From positions 4,216,001-4,280,000 of the forward strand of contig NZ_JACHDN010000001.1 of NCBI RefSeq assembly GCF_014201095.1: DNA of 64,000 nt, given 5' to 3'. The stretch is from Cellulomonas hominis. Lineage in GTDB: Bacteria; Actinomycetota; Actinomycetes; Actinomycetales; Cellulomonadaceae. Below the pieces are notes generated by a model. It saw only the letters and a list, made by a program, of their open reading frames with translations. It was not told where the DNA came from and ran no database searches. Shown piece after piece: positions 1 to 12,926 of this stretch. Each line of letters opens with the position of its first letter. Positions within the stretch are counted from its first letter, which is position 1. The translations under genes were made by a program, and so were the position numbers.

Positions 1-283
<283 letters not shown>

Positions 284-373
284 TCACACGTTCTTGACCC
301 GCGCGAGGTCTCCGGATGGCTAGAAGCCTATACCCGCGCGCGGGGTGGCGCAGGGACCAAGGTCTGACCGCCC

Positions 374-397
374 GGCGCGCCGCCCGTGGTGCGCGCC
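374..397 (-). terminator. Weak hairpin after whiA
   Basis: GGCGCGC (374-380) pairs with GCGCGCC (391-397) around a 10-base loop, a few bases after the whiA stop and before gap. There is no T-run, so it may only attenuate read-through into gap. Confidence 0.35.
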
Positions 398-401
398 CTG
401 C

Positions 402-1382
402 TCAGAGGTCGAGCAGGTCCGGGCTCAGTCCCGACTCGGTGTCCGGGATCCCGAGGTCCGACGCGCGCTTGTCGGCGGTCGCCAGCAGGCGCCGGATCCG
501 GCCCGCGACGGCGTCCTTGGTGAGCACGGGGTCGGCCAGCTTGCCGAGCTCCTCGAGCGAGGCCTCCTTGTGCGCGAGGCGCAGCTCCCCCGCCTCGCGC
601 AGGTGCTCGGGCACGTCCGCGCCGAGGATCTCGAACGCGCGCTCCACGCGGGCGCCCGCGGCCACGGCGGCCCGGGCCGAGCGGCGCAGGTTCGCGTCGT
701 CGAAGTTGGCCAGGCGGTTCGCGGTGCCGCGCACCTCGCGCCGCACCCGGCGCTCCTCCCAGACCAGCAGCGTGTCGTGCGCGCCGAGCCGGGCCAGCAT
801 CGCCGCGATCGCGTCGCCGTCGCGGATGACCACCCGGTCGATCCCGCGCACCTCGCGGGCCTTCGCCGGGATCTGCAGGCGCCGCGCCGCGCCGACCAGC
901 GCCAGCGCGGCCTCGGGCCCGGGGCAGGTCACCTCCAGCGCGGACGACCGGCCGGGCTCGGTGAGCGAGCCGTGCGCGAGGAACGCCCCGCGCCACGCCG
1001 CCTCGGCCTCCTGGGCGCCGGCGGCCACGATCTGCGGGGGCAGCCCGCGCACGGGCCGGCCGCGGTTGTCGAGCAGGCCGGTCTGCCGCGCGAGCGACTC
1101 GCCGTCCTTGACGACCCGCACGACGTACCGGTTGCCGCGCCGCAGGCCGCCGCCGGACACCACGATCACGTCCGACGCGTGCCCGTAGACCTCGGCGATG
1201 GCCGCACGCAACCGGCGCGCGGCGGCGCCGGTGTCGAGCTCGGCCTCGATGACGATGCGCCCCGAGATGATGTGCAGCCCGCCCGCGAACCGGAGCGTGG
1301 CCGAGACCTCCGCCTTCCGACACGACGTCTTGTCGACCTGGAGCCGCGCAAGCTCGTCCTTCACCTGTGCCGTCAGAGCCAT
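402..1382 (-). CDS. whiA: WhiA DNA-binding regulator
   Basis: This 326-residue WhiA protein has an N-terminal degenerate LAGLIDADG fold and a C-terminal helix-turn-helix. In Streptomyces, WhiA works with WhiB on division and sporulation genes; in non-sporulating actinobacteria and Firmicutes it is linked to division and chromosome segregation. Family segments are visible: [14 protein letters not shown] at the start, LRFAGGLHI near residue 31, and the terminal block [20 protein letters not shown]. Length is typical. The ATG at 1382 lies four bases after the yvcK stop, so the gene is the last member of the uvrC-rapZ-yvcK-whiA operon and is probably translationally coupled. Confidence 0.95.
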   Translation of the reverse strand: MALTAQVKDELARLQVDKTSCRKAEVSATLRFAGGLHIISGRIVIEAELDTGAAARRLRAAIAEVYGHASDVIVVSGGGLRRGNRYVVRVVKDGESLARQTGLLDNRGRPVRGLPPQIVAAGAQEAEAAWRGAFLAHGSLTEPGRSSALEVTCPGPEAALALVGAARRLQIPAKAREVRGIDRVVIRDGDAIAAMLARLGAHDTLLVWEERRVRREVRGTANRLANFDDANLRRSARAAVAAGARVERAFEILGADVPEHLREAGELRLAHKEASLEELGKLADPVLTKDAVAGRIRRLLATADKRASDLGIPDTESGLSPDLLDL

Positions 1383-1386
1383 GCGG

Positions 1387-2400
1387 TCATCCTGCCATCC
1401 CGCGACCCCCGGGTGTCCCGTTCGTCCGGTTCCGGGGGTCCGGGCCCACGTCGCCGAGGAACCCCTCGACGACGTCGCTGATCGCCGCCGCCAGCCGGAG
1501 CGGGTCGTGCCGCGGCGTGCCGTCGCCGCGGCGGACCTGCCGCAGCAGCAGACGGCCGCCCGCGGCGTGCGTGCGCTCCGCGAGCTCGTCCACGTCGTCG
1601 ACCGACCCCGGGTCGGCGATCACGGCGTCCACCCGCAGCGCCGGCGCGTGCTGCCGCAGGGCGTCGAGGTGCTCGCACGGCCCCATGCCGGGCGTCTCGG
1701 CGTCCGCGGTGAGGTTGAGCACGACGATCCGCCGGGCCGCGGTCCGGTGCAGCGCCGCCGCGAGGTCGGGCACGAGCAGGTGCGGGATCACGGAGGTGTA
1801 CCAGGAGCCCGGGCCGAGCACGACCCAGTCGGCCTCGTCGACGGCGGCCACCGCCTCGGGCAGCGCCGGCGGCGCCTCCGGGACCAGGCGGACCTCCGCG
1901 ATCGGGTCCCGCGCGACGGCGACGTGGCTCTGCCCGCGCACCAGGTCGACGTGCCCGTCCGCGCGCCGCACGTCGGCCTCGATCGCGAGCGGCACGGCCG
2001 CCATCGGCAGCACGCGGCCGCGCGCGCCCAGCAGCCGCCCGACCCAGTCCAGGCCGTCCACGGTGTCGCCGAGCAGCTCCCACAGCGCCACGATCAGGAG
2101 GTTGCCGACGGCGTGCCGGTCCAGGTCGCCGGCCGAGGTGAACCGGTGCTGCAGCACGTCGCGCCAGGTCCGGCCCCAGTCGGAGTCGTCGCACAGGGCG
2201 GACAGGGCCATCCGCAGGTCGCCGGGCGGCAGCACGCCGAGCTCCTCCCGGAGCCGCCCGGAGGACCCGCCGTCGTCGGCGACCGTCACGACCGCCGTCA
2301 GCCGGTCGGTCACCCGGCGCAGGGCGGACAGCGTGCCGGAGAGCCCGTGGCCGCCGCCCAGCGCCACGAACGCGGGACGCAGCCCGCGGTCCGCGCTCAT
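1387..2400 (-). CDS. yvcK: YvcK/CofD-family gluconeogenesis factor
   Basis: A 337-residue protein of the YvcK (CofD-like) family, which binds UDP-sugars and influences carbon use and cell shape in Bacillus and mycobacteria (CuvA). The glycine-rich N-terminal motif [19 protein letters not shown] and the nearby [15 protein letters not shown] are diagnostic. The ATG overlaps the rapZ stop codon in an ATGA, which fixes the start and implies coupled translation. The rapZ-yvcK-whiA order is conserved from Firmicutes to actinobacteria. Confidence 0.95.
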   Translation of the reverse strand: MSADRGLRPAFVALGGGHGLSGTLSALRRVTDRLTAVVTVADDGGSSGRLREELGVLPPGDLRMALSALCDDSDWGRTWRDVLQHRFTSAGDLDRHAVGNLLIVALWELLGDTVDGLDWVGRLLGARGRVLPMAAVPLAIEADVRRADGHVDLVRGQSHVAVARDPIAEVRLVPEAPPALPEAVAAVDEADWVVLGPGSWYTSVIPHLLVPDLAAALHRTAARRIVVLNLTADAETPGMGPCEHLDALRQHAPALRVDAVIADPGSVDDVDELAERTHAAGGRLLLRQVRRGDGTPRHDPLRLAAAISDVVEGFLGDVGPDPRNRTNGTPGGRGMAG

Positions 2401-3344
2401 TCCTTGCCGAGGTCCCGGGCCGCGACCGTCACGCGCTGCCCGCGGCCCCGCAGCCGCTCCGCGATCGCCTCGCTGATCGCGACCGAGCGGTGCTTGCCGC
2501 CGGTGCAGCCGACCGCGATGGTCACGTAGCGCTTCTCCTCCGCGAGGTAGCCCGCCAGCACCGGCTCCAGGGCGTCGACGTAGCGGTCGACGAACTCCCG
2601 GGCCCCCGGCAGGCCGAGCACGTAGTCGCGCACGGGGGCGTCCCGGCCGGACAGGTGCCGCAGCTCGGTGATCCAGTAGGGGTTCGCGAGGAACCGGACG
2701 TCGACGACGTGGTCCGCGTCGAGCGGGATGCCGTACTTGAAGCCGAACGAGAGGACGTTCACCCGCAGGACGTCGTCCTGCTCGCCGGTGGACACGGCGG
2801 CCCGCACGATCCGGCCCAGCTCGTGCACGTTCGTCTCGGAGGAGTCGATGAGCACGTCGGACCGCTCCCGGATGTCCGCCAGCAGGGCGCGCTCCGCCGC
2901 GATGCCGTCGAGGATCCGGCCCTCGCCCTGCAGCGGGTGCGGGCGGCGGACCTGCTCGTACCGGCGCACCAGCACCTCGTCCGAGGCGTCGAGGAACAGG
3001 ATCCGGTAGTCGACCCCGGACTCCCGGAGCTGGGAGAGGACCGCCAGCAGGTCGGCGAAGAACTCGCGCCCGCGCACGTCGACGACGGCGGCGAGCCGCA
3101 GGTCCGCGCTCGGCGGCCCGCCGTGCGTGAGCATCCCGACCAGGTGGGTGAGCATCTGCGCCGGCAGGTTGTCGACGACGTACCAGCCCATGTCCTCCAG
3201 CACCGCGCCCGCGCGGGTCCGCCCCGCGCCGGACATGCCGGTGATGATCATGAGGTGGGGCTGGCGCACCCGGGGGGCGGCGGCGGCCGCCTCGATCGCG
3301 GGGATGCCGGTCGGGACCGTGATCGGCGAGATCTCGTCGTTCAT
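2397..3344 (-). CDS. rapZ: RapZ-family nucleotide-binding protein
   Basis: A 315-residue RapZ (YvcJ) P-loop protein. In E. coli the family controls a small RNA for glucosamine-6-phosphate synthase; the actinobacterial role is less defined. The N-terminal third carries the P-loop GMSGAGRT (about residues 36-43), with arginine where the classical lysine stands, as I recall for actinobacterial homologues, followed by [16 protein letters not shown]. The C-terminal RapZ domain shows [17 protein letters not shown] and the basic, glycine-rich [11 protein letters not shown] roughly 25-residue N-terminal extension precedes the P-loop. The ATG overlaps the uvrC stop (ATGA), and the stop overlaps yvcK. 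Confidence 0.94.
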   Translation of the reverse strand: MNDEISPITVPTGIPAIEAAAAAPRVRQPHLMIITGMSGAGRTRAGAVLEDMGWYVVDNLPAQMLTHLVGMLTHGGPPSADLRLAAVVDVRGREFFADLLAVLSQLRESGVDYRILFLDASDEVLVRRYEQVRRPHPLQGEGRILDGIAAERALLADIRERSDVLIDSSETNVHELGRIVRAAVSTGEQDDVLRVNVLSFGFKYGIPLDADHVVDVRFLANPYWITELRHLSGRDAPVRDYVLGLPGAREFVDRYVDALEPVLAGYLAEEKRYVTIAVGCTGGKHRSVAISEAIAERLRGRGQRVTVAARDLGKE

Positions 3345-5407
3345 GCCCCCAGCATGCCAGTCGTCCCGTCGTCCGCCGCGCCGGCCACGGACCCGGGCGC
3401 GGCGGCCCGCGCACCGTCCGTGGCCAGCGCCTCGACCACCGCGGCGGCGGTGCGCGCGCCCATGCCCGGGACGGACGCGATCTCCTCGGCCGAGGCCGCG
3501 CGGAGCCGCTTCAGGGACCCGAAGTGCTTGAGCAGCGCCGCCGACCGGGCGGGGCCGAGGCCGGGCACCGAGTCGAGCGCCGAGACCGTCATCCCCTTGC
3601 TCCGCTGCTTGCGGTGCGCGGTGATCGCGAACCGGTGCGCCTCGTCGCGGACGCGCTGCAGCAGGTACAGCCCCTCGGACGAGCGCTGCAGGATCACGGG
3701 GTAGTCCTCCCCCGGCAGCCACACCTCCTCCAGGCGCTTCGCGAGGCCGCACAGCGCGACGTCGTCGATGCCCAGCTCGGCGAGGGCGGCGGCCGCGGCG
3801 GCGACCTGCGGCGGCCCGCCGTCCACGACCACGAGGTTCGGCGGGTAGGCGAACTTCTGCGGCCGGCCGGTCGTCTCGTCCACCGGCCCGGACCGCACGG
3901 GGCCGACGTCGCCGTCGGCCAGCGCCTCCGCCACCTGGTCCTCGCCCAGGCCGAGCTCGAGGTCGCCCGACTGCTCGCGCTCGGCGAGGTAGCGCCGGAA
4001 CCGCCGGGTGATGACCTCGTGCATGGCCTGCGTGTCGTCGCGGGCGCCAGTGCCCTCCGGCCCGCGGATGCTGAACCGGCGGTACTCGCTCTTGCGGGCC
4101 AGCCCGTCCTCGAAGACCACCATGGACGCGACCTGGTAGGTGCCCTGGTTGTGCGAGACGTCGTAGCACTCGATGCGCAGCGGCGCGGTGTCCAGGCCGA
4201 GTGCCTCCTGGATCTCGCGCAGCGCCTGGCTCCGGGTCGTGAGGTCGCCGGCCCGGCGCGTGCGGTGCAGGGCCAGGGCGTGCTCGGCGTTCTTCCGCAC
4301 GGTCTGCGCGAGCTCGGCCTTGTCCCCGCGCTGCGGGACGCGGACCTGCACGCGGGAGCCGCGCAGCCCGGACAGCCAGGTCTGCACCTGCTCCAGCTCG
4401 GGCGGGAGCACCGGCACCAGCACCTCCCGGGGCACGGCACCCGCCGTCGCCCCGCCCGCCTCGGCGCCCGGGGCGTCGCCGTAGACCTGCTGCAGCAGGT
4501 GCTCGACCAGCTCGGCGTCGCCGAGGTCCTCGACCTTCTCGACCACCCAGCCGCGCTGGCCGCGGATCCGGCCGTCCCGGACGTGGAACACCTGGACCGC
4601 GGCCTCGAGCTCGTCGCCGGCGAGCGCGAAGATGTCGGCGTCCGTGCCGTCCTGGAGGACGACGGCGTTCTTCTCGGTCGCCCGCTCCAGCGCGGCGATG
4701 TCGTCCCGCAGCCGCGCGGCGCGCTCGAAGTCGAGCTCTGCCGCCGCCTCCTTCATCCGGGCGGTCAGGCGGCGCGTGAACCGGGCGGTGTCGCCGGCCA
4801 TGAACTCGGCGAACTCCTCGGCGAGGACGTGGTGGTCCTCCTCGGAGATCCGGCCGACGCACGGGGCCGAGCACTTGTCGATGTACCCCAGCAGGCACGG
4901 CCGGCCCTGCTGCCGGGCCCGCTTGAACACGCCGGCCGAGCAGGTGCGGACCGGGAACACCCGCAGCAGCAGGTCGACCGTCTCGCGGATCGCCCAGGCG
5001 TGCGCGTACGGCCCGAAGTACCGGGTCCCGGGACGCTTGGCGCCGCGCATCACCTGCACGCGCGGGACCTTGTCCGCCAGCGTGACCGCGAGGTACGGGT
5101 AGGACTTGTCGTCCCGGTACTTCACGTTGAACCGCGGGTCGAACTCCTTGATCCAGGAGTACTCCAGCGCCAGCGCCTCGACCTCGGTGCCCACGACGGT
5201 CCACTGCACGGACGCCGCGGTGGTGACCATCTGCTGGGTGCGCGGGTGCAGGCCGGCGACCTCCTGGAAGTAGCTGTTCAGCCGCTGGCGCAGGCTCTTC
5301 GCCTTGCCGACGTAGACGACCCGGCCGTGCTCGTCGCGGAACCGGTACACCCCCGGCGAGTCCGGGATCTCGCCCGGTGCGGGGCGGTACGTCGCGGGAT
5401 CGGCCAT
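3341..5407 (-). CDS. uvrC: Excinuclease ABC subunit C
   Basis: UvrC makes both incisions around a lesion once UvrB has been loaded. The 688-residue product has the GIY-YIG nuclease at the N-terminus ([20 protein letters not shown], about residues 14-33), the UvrB-interacting UVR motif near residues 205-240 ([18 protein letters not shown]), the RNase H-like nuclease domain ([10 protein letters not shown], then the [11 protein letters not shown] region), and tandem helix-hairpin-helix motifs ([18 protein letters not shown]). A GTG ten codons upstream is open, but the ATG at 5407 gives [12 protein letters not shown], the usual actinobacterial start. It heads the operon continuing into rapZ, yvcK and whiA. 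Confidence 0.97.
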   Translation of the reverse strand: MADPATYRPAPGEIPDSPGVYRFRDEHGRVVYVGKAKSLRQRLNSYFQEVAGLHPRTQQMVTTAASVQWTVVGTEVEALALEYSWIKEFDPRFNVKYRDDKSYPYLAVTLADKVPRVQVMRGAKRPGTRYFGPYAHAWAIRETVDLLLRVFPVRTCSAGVFKRARQQGRPCLLGYIDKCSAPCVGRISEEDHHVLAEEFAEFMAGDTARFTRRLTARMKEAAAELDFERAARLRDDIAALERATEKNAVVLQDGTDADIFALAGDELEAAVQVFHVRDGRIRGQRGWVVEKVEDLGDAELVEHLLQQVYGDAPGAEAGGATAGAVPREVLVPVLPPELEQVQTWLSGLRGSRVQVRVPQRGDKAELAQTVRKNAEHALALHRTRRAGDLTTRSQALREIQEALGLDTAPLRIECYDVSHNQGTYQVASMVVFEDGLARKSEYRRFSIRGPEGTGARDDTQAMHEVITRRFRRYLAEREQSGDLELGLGEDQVAEALADGDVGPVRSGPVDETTGRPQKFAYPPNLVVVDGGPPQVAAAAAALAELGIDDVALCGLAKRLEEVWLPGEDYPVILQRSSEGLYLLQRVRDEAHRFAITAHRKQRSKGMTVSALDSVPGLGPARSAALLKHFGSLKRLRAASAEEIASVPGMGARTAAAVVEALATDGARAAAPGSVAGAADDGTTGMLGA

Positions 5408-5484
5408 ATGCAGCAGCCTAGTTCGACCCACCGACACACCCGGCCCCGGGCAGGACCGCCCCGCACCCGCGCCTACGCTGAGGC

Positions 5485-6018
5485 ATGGGCCTGCTGCACA
5501 CCTACGCCGCCGACGTCGTCTGGACGGGCGCCGGCGAGACCGGGACCACCGGGTACACCGCCTACGGCCGCGACCACGAGGTGCAGGTCGCGGGCAAGCC
5601 GCCGATCCTCGGGTCCGCGGACCCGGCCTTCCGGGGCGACCCGGCGCGGCACAACCCGGAGGAGCTGCTGGTCGCGGCGCTCGCCCAGTGCCACATGCTG
5701 TGGTTCCTGCACCTGGCCGCCGCGTCGGGCATCGTCGTCGTGGGGTACGCCGACCGCGCGAGCGGCACCATGCGGGTGGCGGCGGCCGGGCACGGCGAGT
5801 TCACCGAGGTGGTGCTGCGCCCGCACGTGACGGTGCGCCCCGGCTCGGCGGCGCCCGCCGGCGAGGGCGCGGATGCGCTGGACGCGCAGCTCGCCGACCT
5901 GCACCGGCGCGCGCACGAGCACTGCTTCATCGCCCGCTCGGTCTCGTTCCCGGTGCGGACCGAGCCGGCGCCCGCGGTCCTGGAGGCCGCGGACGCCGGT
6001 GCCGACGTCGGGCTCTGA
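5485..6018 (+). CDS. OsmC-family peroxiredoxin-like protein
   Basis: A 177-residue cytoplasmic OsmC/Ohr-superfamily protein, a group that reduces organic hydroperoxides through two cysteines. Both are visible: one in [16 protein letters not shown] (about residue 70) and one in [15 protein letters not shown] (about residue 149). It is longer than Ohr (about 140 residues) and closer to the general OsmC branch. It is divergent from uvrC and converges on uvrA: its TGA and the uvrA stop sit in the palindrome CTGACGTCAG at 6014-6023. The ATG at 5485 is the first in frame after the divergent promoter gap. Confidence 0.85.
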   Translation: MGLLHTYAADVVWTGAGETGTTGYTAYGRDHEVQVAGKPPILGSADPAFRGDPARHNPEELLVAALAQCHMLWFLHLAAASGIVVVGYADRASGTMRVAAAGHGEFTEVVLRPHVTVRPGSAAPAGEGADALDAQLADLHRRAHEHCFIARSVSFPVRTEPAPAVLEAADAGADVGL

Positions 6019-6020
6019 CG

Positions 6021-8882
<2,862 letters not shown>

Positions 8883-8889
8883 GCGCGCC

Positions 8890-8927
8890 ATGCTACGGCG
8901 GACCACCGACATCCGCACATGTGTTCG
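8890..8927 (-). promoter_or_regulatory. uvrA promoter with LexA-type SOS box
   Basis: On the minus strand TAGCAT (8895-8890) fits the actinobacterial -10 pattern TANNNT. The box CGAACACATGTGCG (8927-8914) matches the Gram-positive/actinobacterial LexA site CGAAC-N4-GTTCG with one mismatch, and it overlaps where the -35 would be. LexA bound there should block polymerase. uvrA is a known SOS gene in related bacteria; use here is inferred. Confidence 0.6.
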
Positions 8928-8973
8928 AACGGTGTGCGTCGCGCGACGGCGCAGGTGGGGGCAGCATGGGGTC

Positions 8974-10827
8974 GTGCTGCAGGTGACGGACGCCACGACC
9001 CCGATCGGCGACTACGCGGTGCTGGGCGACGGCCGGACCGCGGCGCTGGTCTCCCGCGCCGGCTCGGTCGACTGGCTGTGCCCGCCGCGGTTCGACTCCC
9101 CCGCCTGCTTCGCCGCGCTGCTCGGCGGGCCCGAGCACGGCCGGTGGCTGCTCACCGTTCCGGGCGCCTCGCGGGTGACCCGGCGCTACCTCGGGGACTC
9201 GTTCGTGCTGGAGACCACGTTCGAGACCCCGACCGGCACCGCGGTGCTGCTCGACGCGATGCCGCTCGGGGACGGCCGGTGCGACCTCGTCCGCCGCCTC
9301 ACCTGCATTCGCGGCACGGTGCGCGTGCACCACGAGTGGGTCGTGCGGTTCGGCTACGGGCTGGTCGAGCCCTGGGTGCACCGGGTGACCGACCCCGACG
9401 GCTCCGAGGTCATCCAGGCCGTGGCCGGGCCGGACAGCCTGCTGCTGCGCGGCGACCGGCTCCCCCGACCGCACCGGGGCGGCCGCCGCGCGCACACCGA
9501 CGCGTTCGACCTCGCGGCGGGCGAGGACGTCGAGCTGTCCCTCACCTGGGTGCCGTCCTGGCGCCCGGTCCCGCACGCGCCGCGGATGCAGCACCGCATC
9601 GAGGCGACCGAGCACCGCTGGGGTGCGTGGGCGCAGGCCTCCCGGTACCGCGGCCGGTACCGGGAGGCCGTCGTGCGGTCGCTGCTGGTGCTCCGGCTGC
9701 TGTCGGACTCCGAGACCGGCGGGATCGTCGCGGCGGTGACGACCTCCCTGCCCGAGGACTTCGGCGGCGAGCGGAACTGGGACTACCGCTTCTGCTGGCT
9801 CCGGGACGCCGCGATGACGCTGGAGGCCCTCCTCGAGCACGGGTACCGCACCGAGGCGCAGGCGTGGCGGCAGTGGCTGCTGCGCGCGGTCGCCGGCGAC
9901 CCGGCGGACGTGCAGATCATGTACGGCGTCGACGGGTCGCGGGACCTGCCCGAGCGCACGCTCGACCACCTCCCGGGCTACGCCGGGTCGCGACCCGTGC
10001 GGGTCGGGAACGCCGCCGTCGGGCAGGTGCAGAACGACGTGCTCGGCGAGGTGATGTGCGCCCTGCACCTGGCGCGGAGCGCGGGCGTCCCGGAGAGCAC
10101 GGACGCCTGGTCGCTGCAGGTGCACCTGGTCGACCACCTGTGCCGCACGTGGCGCGAGCCGGACTCCGGCATCTGGGAGGTCCGCGGCGAGCCCCGGCAC
10201 TTCACCCACTCCAAGGTCATGGCCTGGGCGGCGCTGGACCGCGGGGTGCGGGCCGTCGAGGAGCACGGGCTGCCCGGGCCGGTGGAGCGGTGGCGCCGGG
10301 AGCGGGACGCCGTCCACGCCGACGTGCTCGCGCACGGGTGGCACCCCGGGCGGGGCACGTTCGTCCAGTACTACGGCGCCGAGCACACGGACGCGTCGCT
10401 GCTCCAGCTCGTGCAGGTGGGCTTCCTGCCGCCGGACGACGAGCGCCTGCGCGGCACCGTCGCGGCCGTCCGGGCGGAGCTCGAGGTCGCCCCCGGCCTG
10501 CTGCACCGGTACCGGACCGAGCGCACGGACGACGGCCTGCGCGGGGACGAGCACCCGTTCCTCGCCTGCTCGGGCTGGCTGGCCGACGCCCTCGCCCGCC
10601 AGGGCGACGTCGCCGGGGCGACGCAGGTGCTGGACGTGCTGGTCGGGCTCCGCACCGACGTCGGCCTGCTCGCCGAGGAGTACGACCCGGCGACCGGGCG
10701 GATGGCGGGCAACCTGCCGCAGGCGCTGTCGCACCTGGCGCTGGTCCGCGCGGTGCACAGCCTGGACGAGGCCCTGGCGCGCGGCGGGTCCGCCGAGGGC
10801 CGGGCCGAGGCGGTGGGGCGGCCGTGA
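8974..10827 (+). CDS. GH15 family glycosidase (glucoamylase/trehalase-like)
   Basis: A 617-residue glycoside hydrolase family 15 protein without a signal peptide, so probably cytoplasmic. The N-terminal beta domain starts [20 protein letters not shown] with [17 protein letters not shown]. The (alpha/alpha)6 barrel shows [18 protein letters not shown] (substrate and acid region) and the late block [20 protein letters not shown] with the second catalytic glutamate. Mycobacterial relatives of this layout act as trehalases, while others are alpha-glucosidases, so the substrate is left open. GTG 8974 is chosen just after a G-rich ribosome site; GTG 8983 is an alternative. It overlaps the next gene by GTGA. 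Confidence 0.88.
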   Translation: MLQVTDATTPIGDYAVLGDGRTAALVSRAGSVDWLCPPRFDSPACFAALLGGPEHGRWLLTVPGASRVTRRYLGDSFVLETTFETPTGTAVLLDAMPLGDGRCDLVRRLTCIRGTVRVHHEWVVRFGYGLVEPWVHRVTDPDGSEVIQAVAGPDSLLLRGDRLPRPHRGGRRAHTDAFDLAAGEDVELSLTWVPSWRPVPHAPRMQHRIEATEHRWGAWAQASRYRGRYREAVVRSLLVLRLLSDSETGGIVAAVTTSLPEDFGGERNWDYRFCWLRDAAMTLEALLEHGYRTEAQAWRQWLLRAVAGDPADVQIMYGVDGSRDLPERTLDHLPGYAGSRPVRVGNAAVGQVQNDVLGEVMCALHLARSAGVPESTDAWSLQVHLVDHLCRTWREPDSGIWEVRGEPRHFTHSKVMAWAALDRGVRAVEEHGLPGPVERWRRERDAVHADVLAHGWHPGRGTFVQYYGAEHTDASLLQLVQVGFLPPDDERLRGTVAAVRAELEVAPGLLHRYRTERTDDGLRGDEHPFLACSGWLADALARQGDVAGATQVLDVLVGLRTDVGLLAEEYDPATGRMAGNLPQALSHLALVRAVHSLDEALARGGSAEGRAEAVGRP

Positions 10828-11528
10828 CGTACACCGGCGACGTCGCGCCCGGCGGCCCGGCGGACGTCCGCGCACTGGACGAGGTCACGATCCGCAAGGC
10901 CTCCGTCGGCCCGATGGACAACGACGCGTACCTGCTCACCTGCCGCCGGACCGGGGCGCAGGTGCTCGTGGACGCCGCGGCGGACCCCGACCGGCTGCTC
11001 GCGCTCGTCCGCGAGGGCTCGCCCGGCGGGCGGCTGGACCTCGTGGTCACCACGCACCGGCACGCCGACCACCTGGGTGCGCTGGCGGCGGTCCTCGACG
11101 CCACCGGCGCGCCGCACGCGGCCGGCGCGCCGGACGCGGACGCGGTCGCCGCGGCCGCCGGTACGACGGCCCCGCGCGGGCTCGCGCACGGCGAGACCCT
11201 CGCGGTCGGGGCGCTCGCGCTCGAGGTGGTCGCGCTGCGCGGCCACACCCCGGGCGCCGTCGCGCTGGCGTACACCGAGCCCCGCGACGCGCGCGCCCCG
11301 GGCGCGGTACCCGGCCGCGTGCACCTGCTCACGGGCGACTCCCTGTTCCCCGGCGGCCCCGGCCGCACCACGGAACCGGCCGCGTTCGACGCGCTCATGT
11401 CCGACCTCGAGCGGCGGGTCTTCGGGCGGTTCCGCGACGACACGTGGGTCTACCCCGGGCACGGGCGGGACACCACCCTGGGAGCGGAGCGGCCCCGGCT
11501 CGGCGAGTGGCGCGCCCGCGGGTGGTGA
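10824..11528 (+). CDS. MBL-fold metallo-hydrolase
   Basis: A 234-residue metallo-beta-lactamase-fold hydrolase of the glyoxalase II-like type. The binuclear zinc motif is TTHRHADHLG (HxHxDH), followed by the metal ligands in LRGHTPGAVAL, LLTGDSLFPG and VYPGHGRDT. The GTG start overlaps the GH15 stop in GTGA, so the two are co-translated. The substrate is unknown: thiolester hydrolysis would be usual for this subgroup, and the link to a glycosidase gives no clear hint. Confidence 0.88.
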   Translation: MTYTGDVAPGGPADVRALDEVTIRKASVGPMDNDAYLLTCRRTGAQVLVDAAADPDRLLALVREGSPGGRLDLVVTTHRHADHLGALAAVLDATGAPHAAGAPDADAVAAAAGTTAPRGLAHGETLAVGALALEVVALRGHTPGAVALAYTEPRDARAPGAVPGRVHLLTGDSLFPGGPGRTTEPAAFDALMSDLERRVFGRFRDDTWVYPGHGRDTTLGAERPRLGEWRARGW

Positions 11529-11618
11529 CCTCTCAGCCACGTGGATGACGCCCCTCAGCCGACCACCTCGTCTGCCATAGTGGCGCACAGGTTCTTCACA
11601 CACGCAGAAGGGACGTCC

Positions 11619-12869
11619 ATGTCGAACGACGGCAGCGCCACGCCCGAGCCCGGCCGCGACCCGGAGCCCCGGACCTGGCCCGCCCCGGGTGCCGCGCAGC
11701 AGCCCGAGGCCCCCGCGCCCTCCGGGTACGAGGCGTCCCCGACCACCGGGCCCGCGCCGTCGGGCTACGAGGCGCCCGCGGGCCCCTCCTGGGCCCCGGC
11801 ACCGGACGCCACCCCGACCGAGCAGGTCCCGTCCGGCCCGTACGGCGCGCCGCAGGCGGGCTACGGCCAGCCCGGCTACGCGCAGTCCGGCGAGCAGCCC
11901 GGCCCGTACGGCGCGCCCGGCACCCCGGCGGGCGGCGAGCAGCCCGGCGGCTACGGACAGCCCGGCTACGGCCAGCCCGGGGCGTACGCACAGCCCGGCT
12001 ACGGCCAGCCCGGCGGCGCCTACCCGCCCGGCGGCGGCTACCCCCCGGCGCCCGGCGGCTACGGCCCCGGCCCCTACCAGCAGCCCGCGCCGGCTCGCAC
12101 CGACGGCGTCTCGATCGCCGCGCTGGTCACCGGCATCCTCATGCTCGGCATCGTGCCGCTGATCCTCGGCATCATCGGCCTGGGCCGCACCAAGCGGGAC
12201 GGCACGCAGGGCCGCGGCCTCGCGATCGCGGGCATCGTGCTGGGCGCCCTCGAGATCATCGGCGGCATCATCGTCGCGATCGTCGTGGTGCTCGGCATCC
12301 AGGCGTACAACGACCGTATCGACGACCTGCGCGCCGACTGCGGGTCGGGCGACATGGCGGCGTGCGACGACCTCTACCGGCTCGCGCCTGCCGGTTCCGA
12401 CGACGAGGAGTTCGGCTGGACCTGCGGCGGCCTGACGAGCGGCGGCGCGAACTGCGAGTCGAGCGCCGGCACGGCGCAGGGCGAGGCGTTCACGTACGGC
12501 GACGACGCGAGCCTCGACGCCCTGTGGGACGCCTGCGCGGCGGGCGACGGCGCGGCGTGCGACAGCCTGTACATGAGCTCGCCGTCGGGCTCCGACTACG
12601 AGGCGTTCGGCGACACCTGCGGCGGCCAGGCGGCAGGCGGCGAGTTCTGCGCCGAGGACTCCGCCGCCACGGAGGACACGGCGGCCCAGGGCTACGGCTC
12701 GGACCCGGAGCTGGACGCGCTGTGGGACGCCTGCGAGGCCGGCAGCGGCACCGCCTGCGACGACCTCTACTGGGAGGCGCCCAGCGGCTCCGCGTACGAG
12801 GAGTTCGGCACGACCTGCGGCGGCCGCGTCGAGTTCGCCGTGAGCTGCTCGGACGAGATCGGCGCCTGA
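11619..12869 (+). CDS. DUF4190-type membrane protein with Pro/Gly/Tyr-rich tail and three Cys repeats
   Basis: A 416-residue membrane protein of unknown function. Residues 1-160 are Pro/Gly/Gln/Tyr-rich with repeated GYGQPGY blocks, likely disordered and cytoplasmic. Residues 163-228 hold two membrane helices separated by GRTKRDGTQGRG, the DUF4190 pattern. The outer part carries three repeats with cysteines at 241/249/269/279, 306/314/334/344 and 372/380/400/410, the same C-x7-C-x19-C-x9-C spacing each time, around a motif like ACDxLY...PSGSxYEEFG. Two disulfides per repeat are likely. The ATG at 11619 follows AGAAGGG. The gene ends at a strong terminator. Confidence 0.8.
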   Translation: MSNDGSATPEPGRDPEPRTWPAPGAAQQPEAPAPSGYEASPTTGPAPSGYEAPAGPSWAPAPDATPTEQVPSGPYGAPQAGYGQPGYAQSGEQPGPYGAPGTPAGGEQPGGYGQPGYGQPGAYAQPGYGQPGGAYPPGGGYPPAPGGYGPGPYQQPAPARTDGVSIAALVTGILMLGIVPLILGIIGLGRTKRDGTQGRGLAIAGIVLGALEIIGGIIVAIVVVLGIQAYNDRIDDLRADCGSGDMAACDDLYRLAPAGSDDEEFGWTCGGLTSGGANCESSAGTAQGEAFTYGDDASLDALWDACAAGDGAACDSLYMSSPSGSDYEAFGDTCGGQAAGGEFCAEDSAATEDTAAQGYGSDPELDALWDACEAGSGTACDDLYWEAPSGSAYEEFGTTCGGRVEFAVSCSDEIGA

Positions 12870-12884
12870 CGCCGACCCGCACCG

Positions 12885-12921
12885 CGAAGGCCCCGGGGCG
12901 CTGGCCGCCCCGGGGCCTTCG
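12885..12921. terminator. Strong bidirectional terminator
   Basis: A perfect 16-bp stem (12885-12900 with 12906-12921, core GGCCCCGGGGCG) closes on a 5-base loop between two convergent genes, 15 bases after one stop and 6 before the other. Confidence 0.8.
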
Positions 12922-12926
12922 TCGTC

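Noticed and set aside
402..1382. WhiA as a homing endonuclease
   Set aside because: The LAGLIDADG fold in WhiA is degenerate; the gene sits in its conserved operon and has the WhiA HTH.
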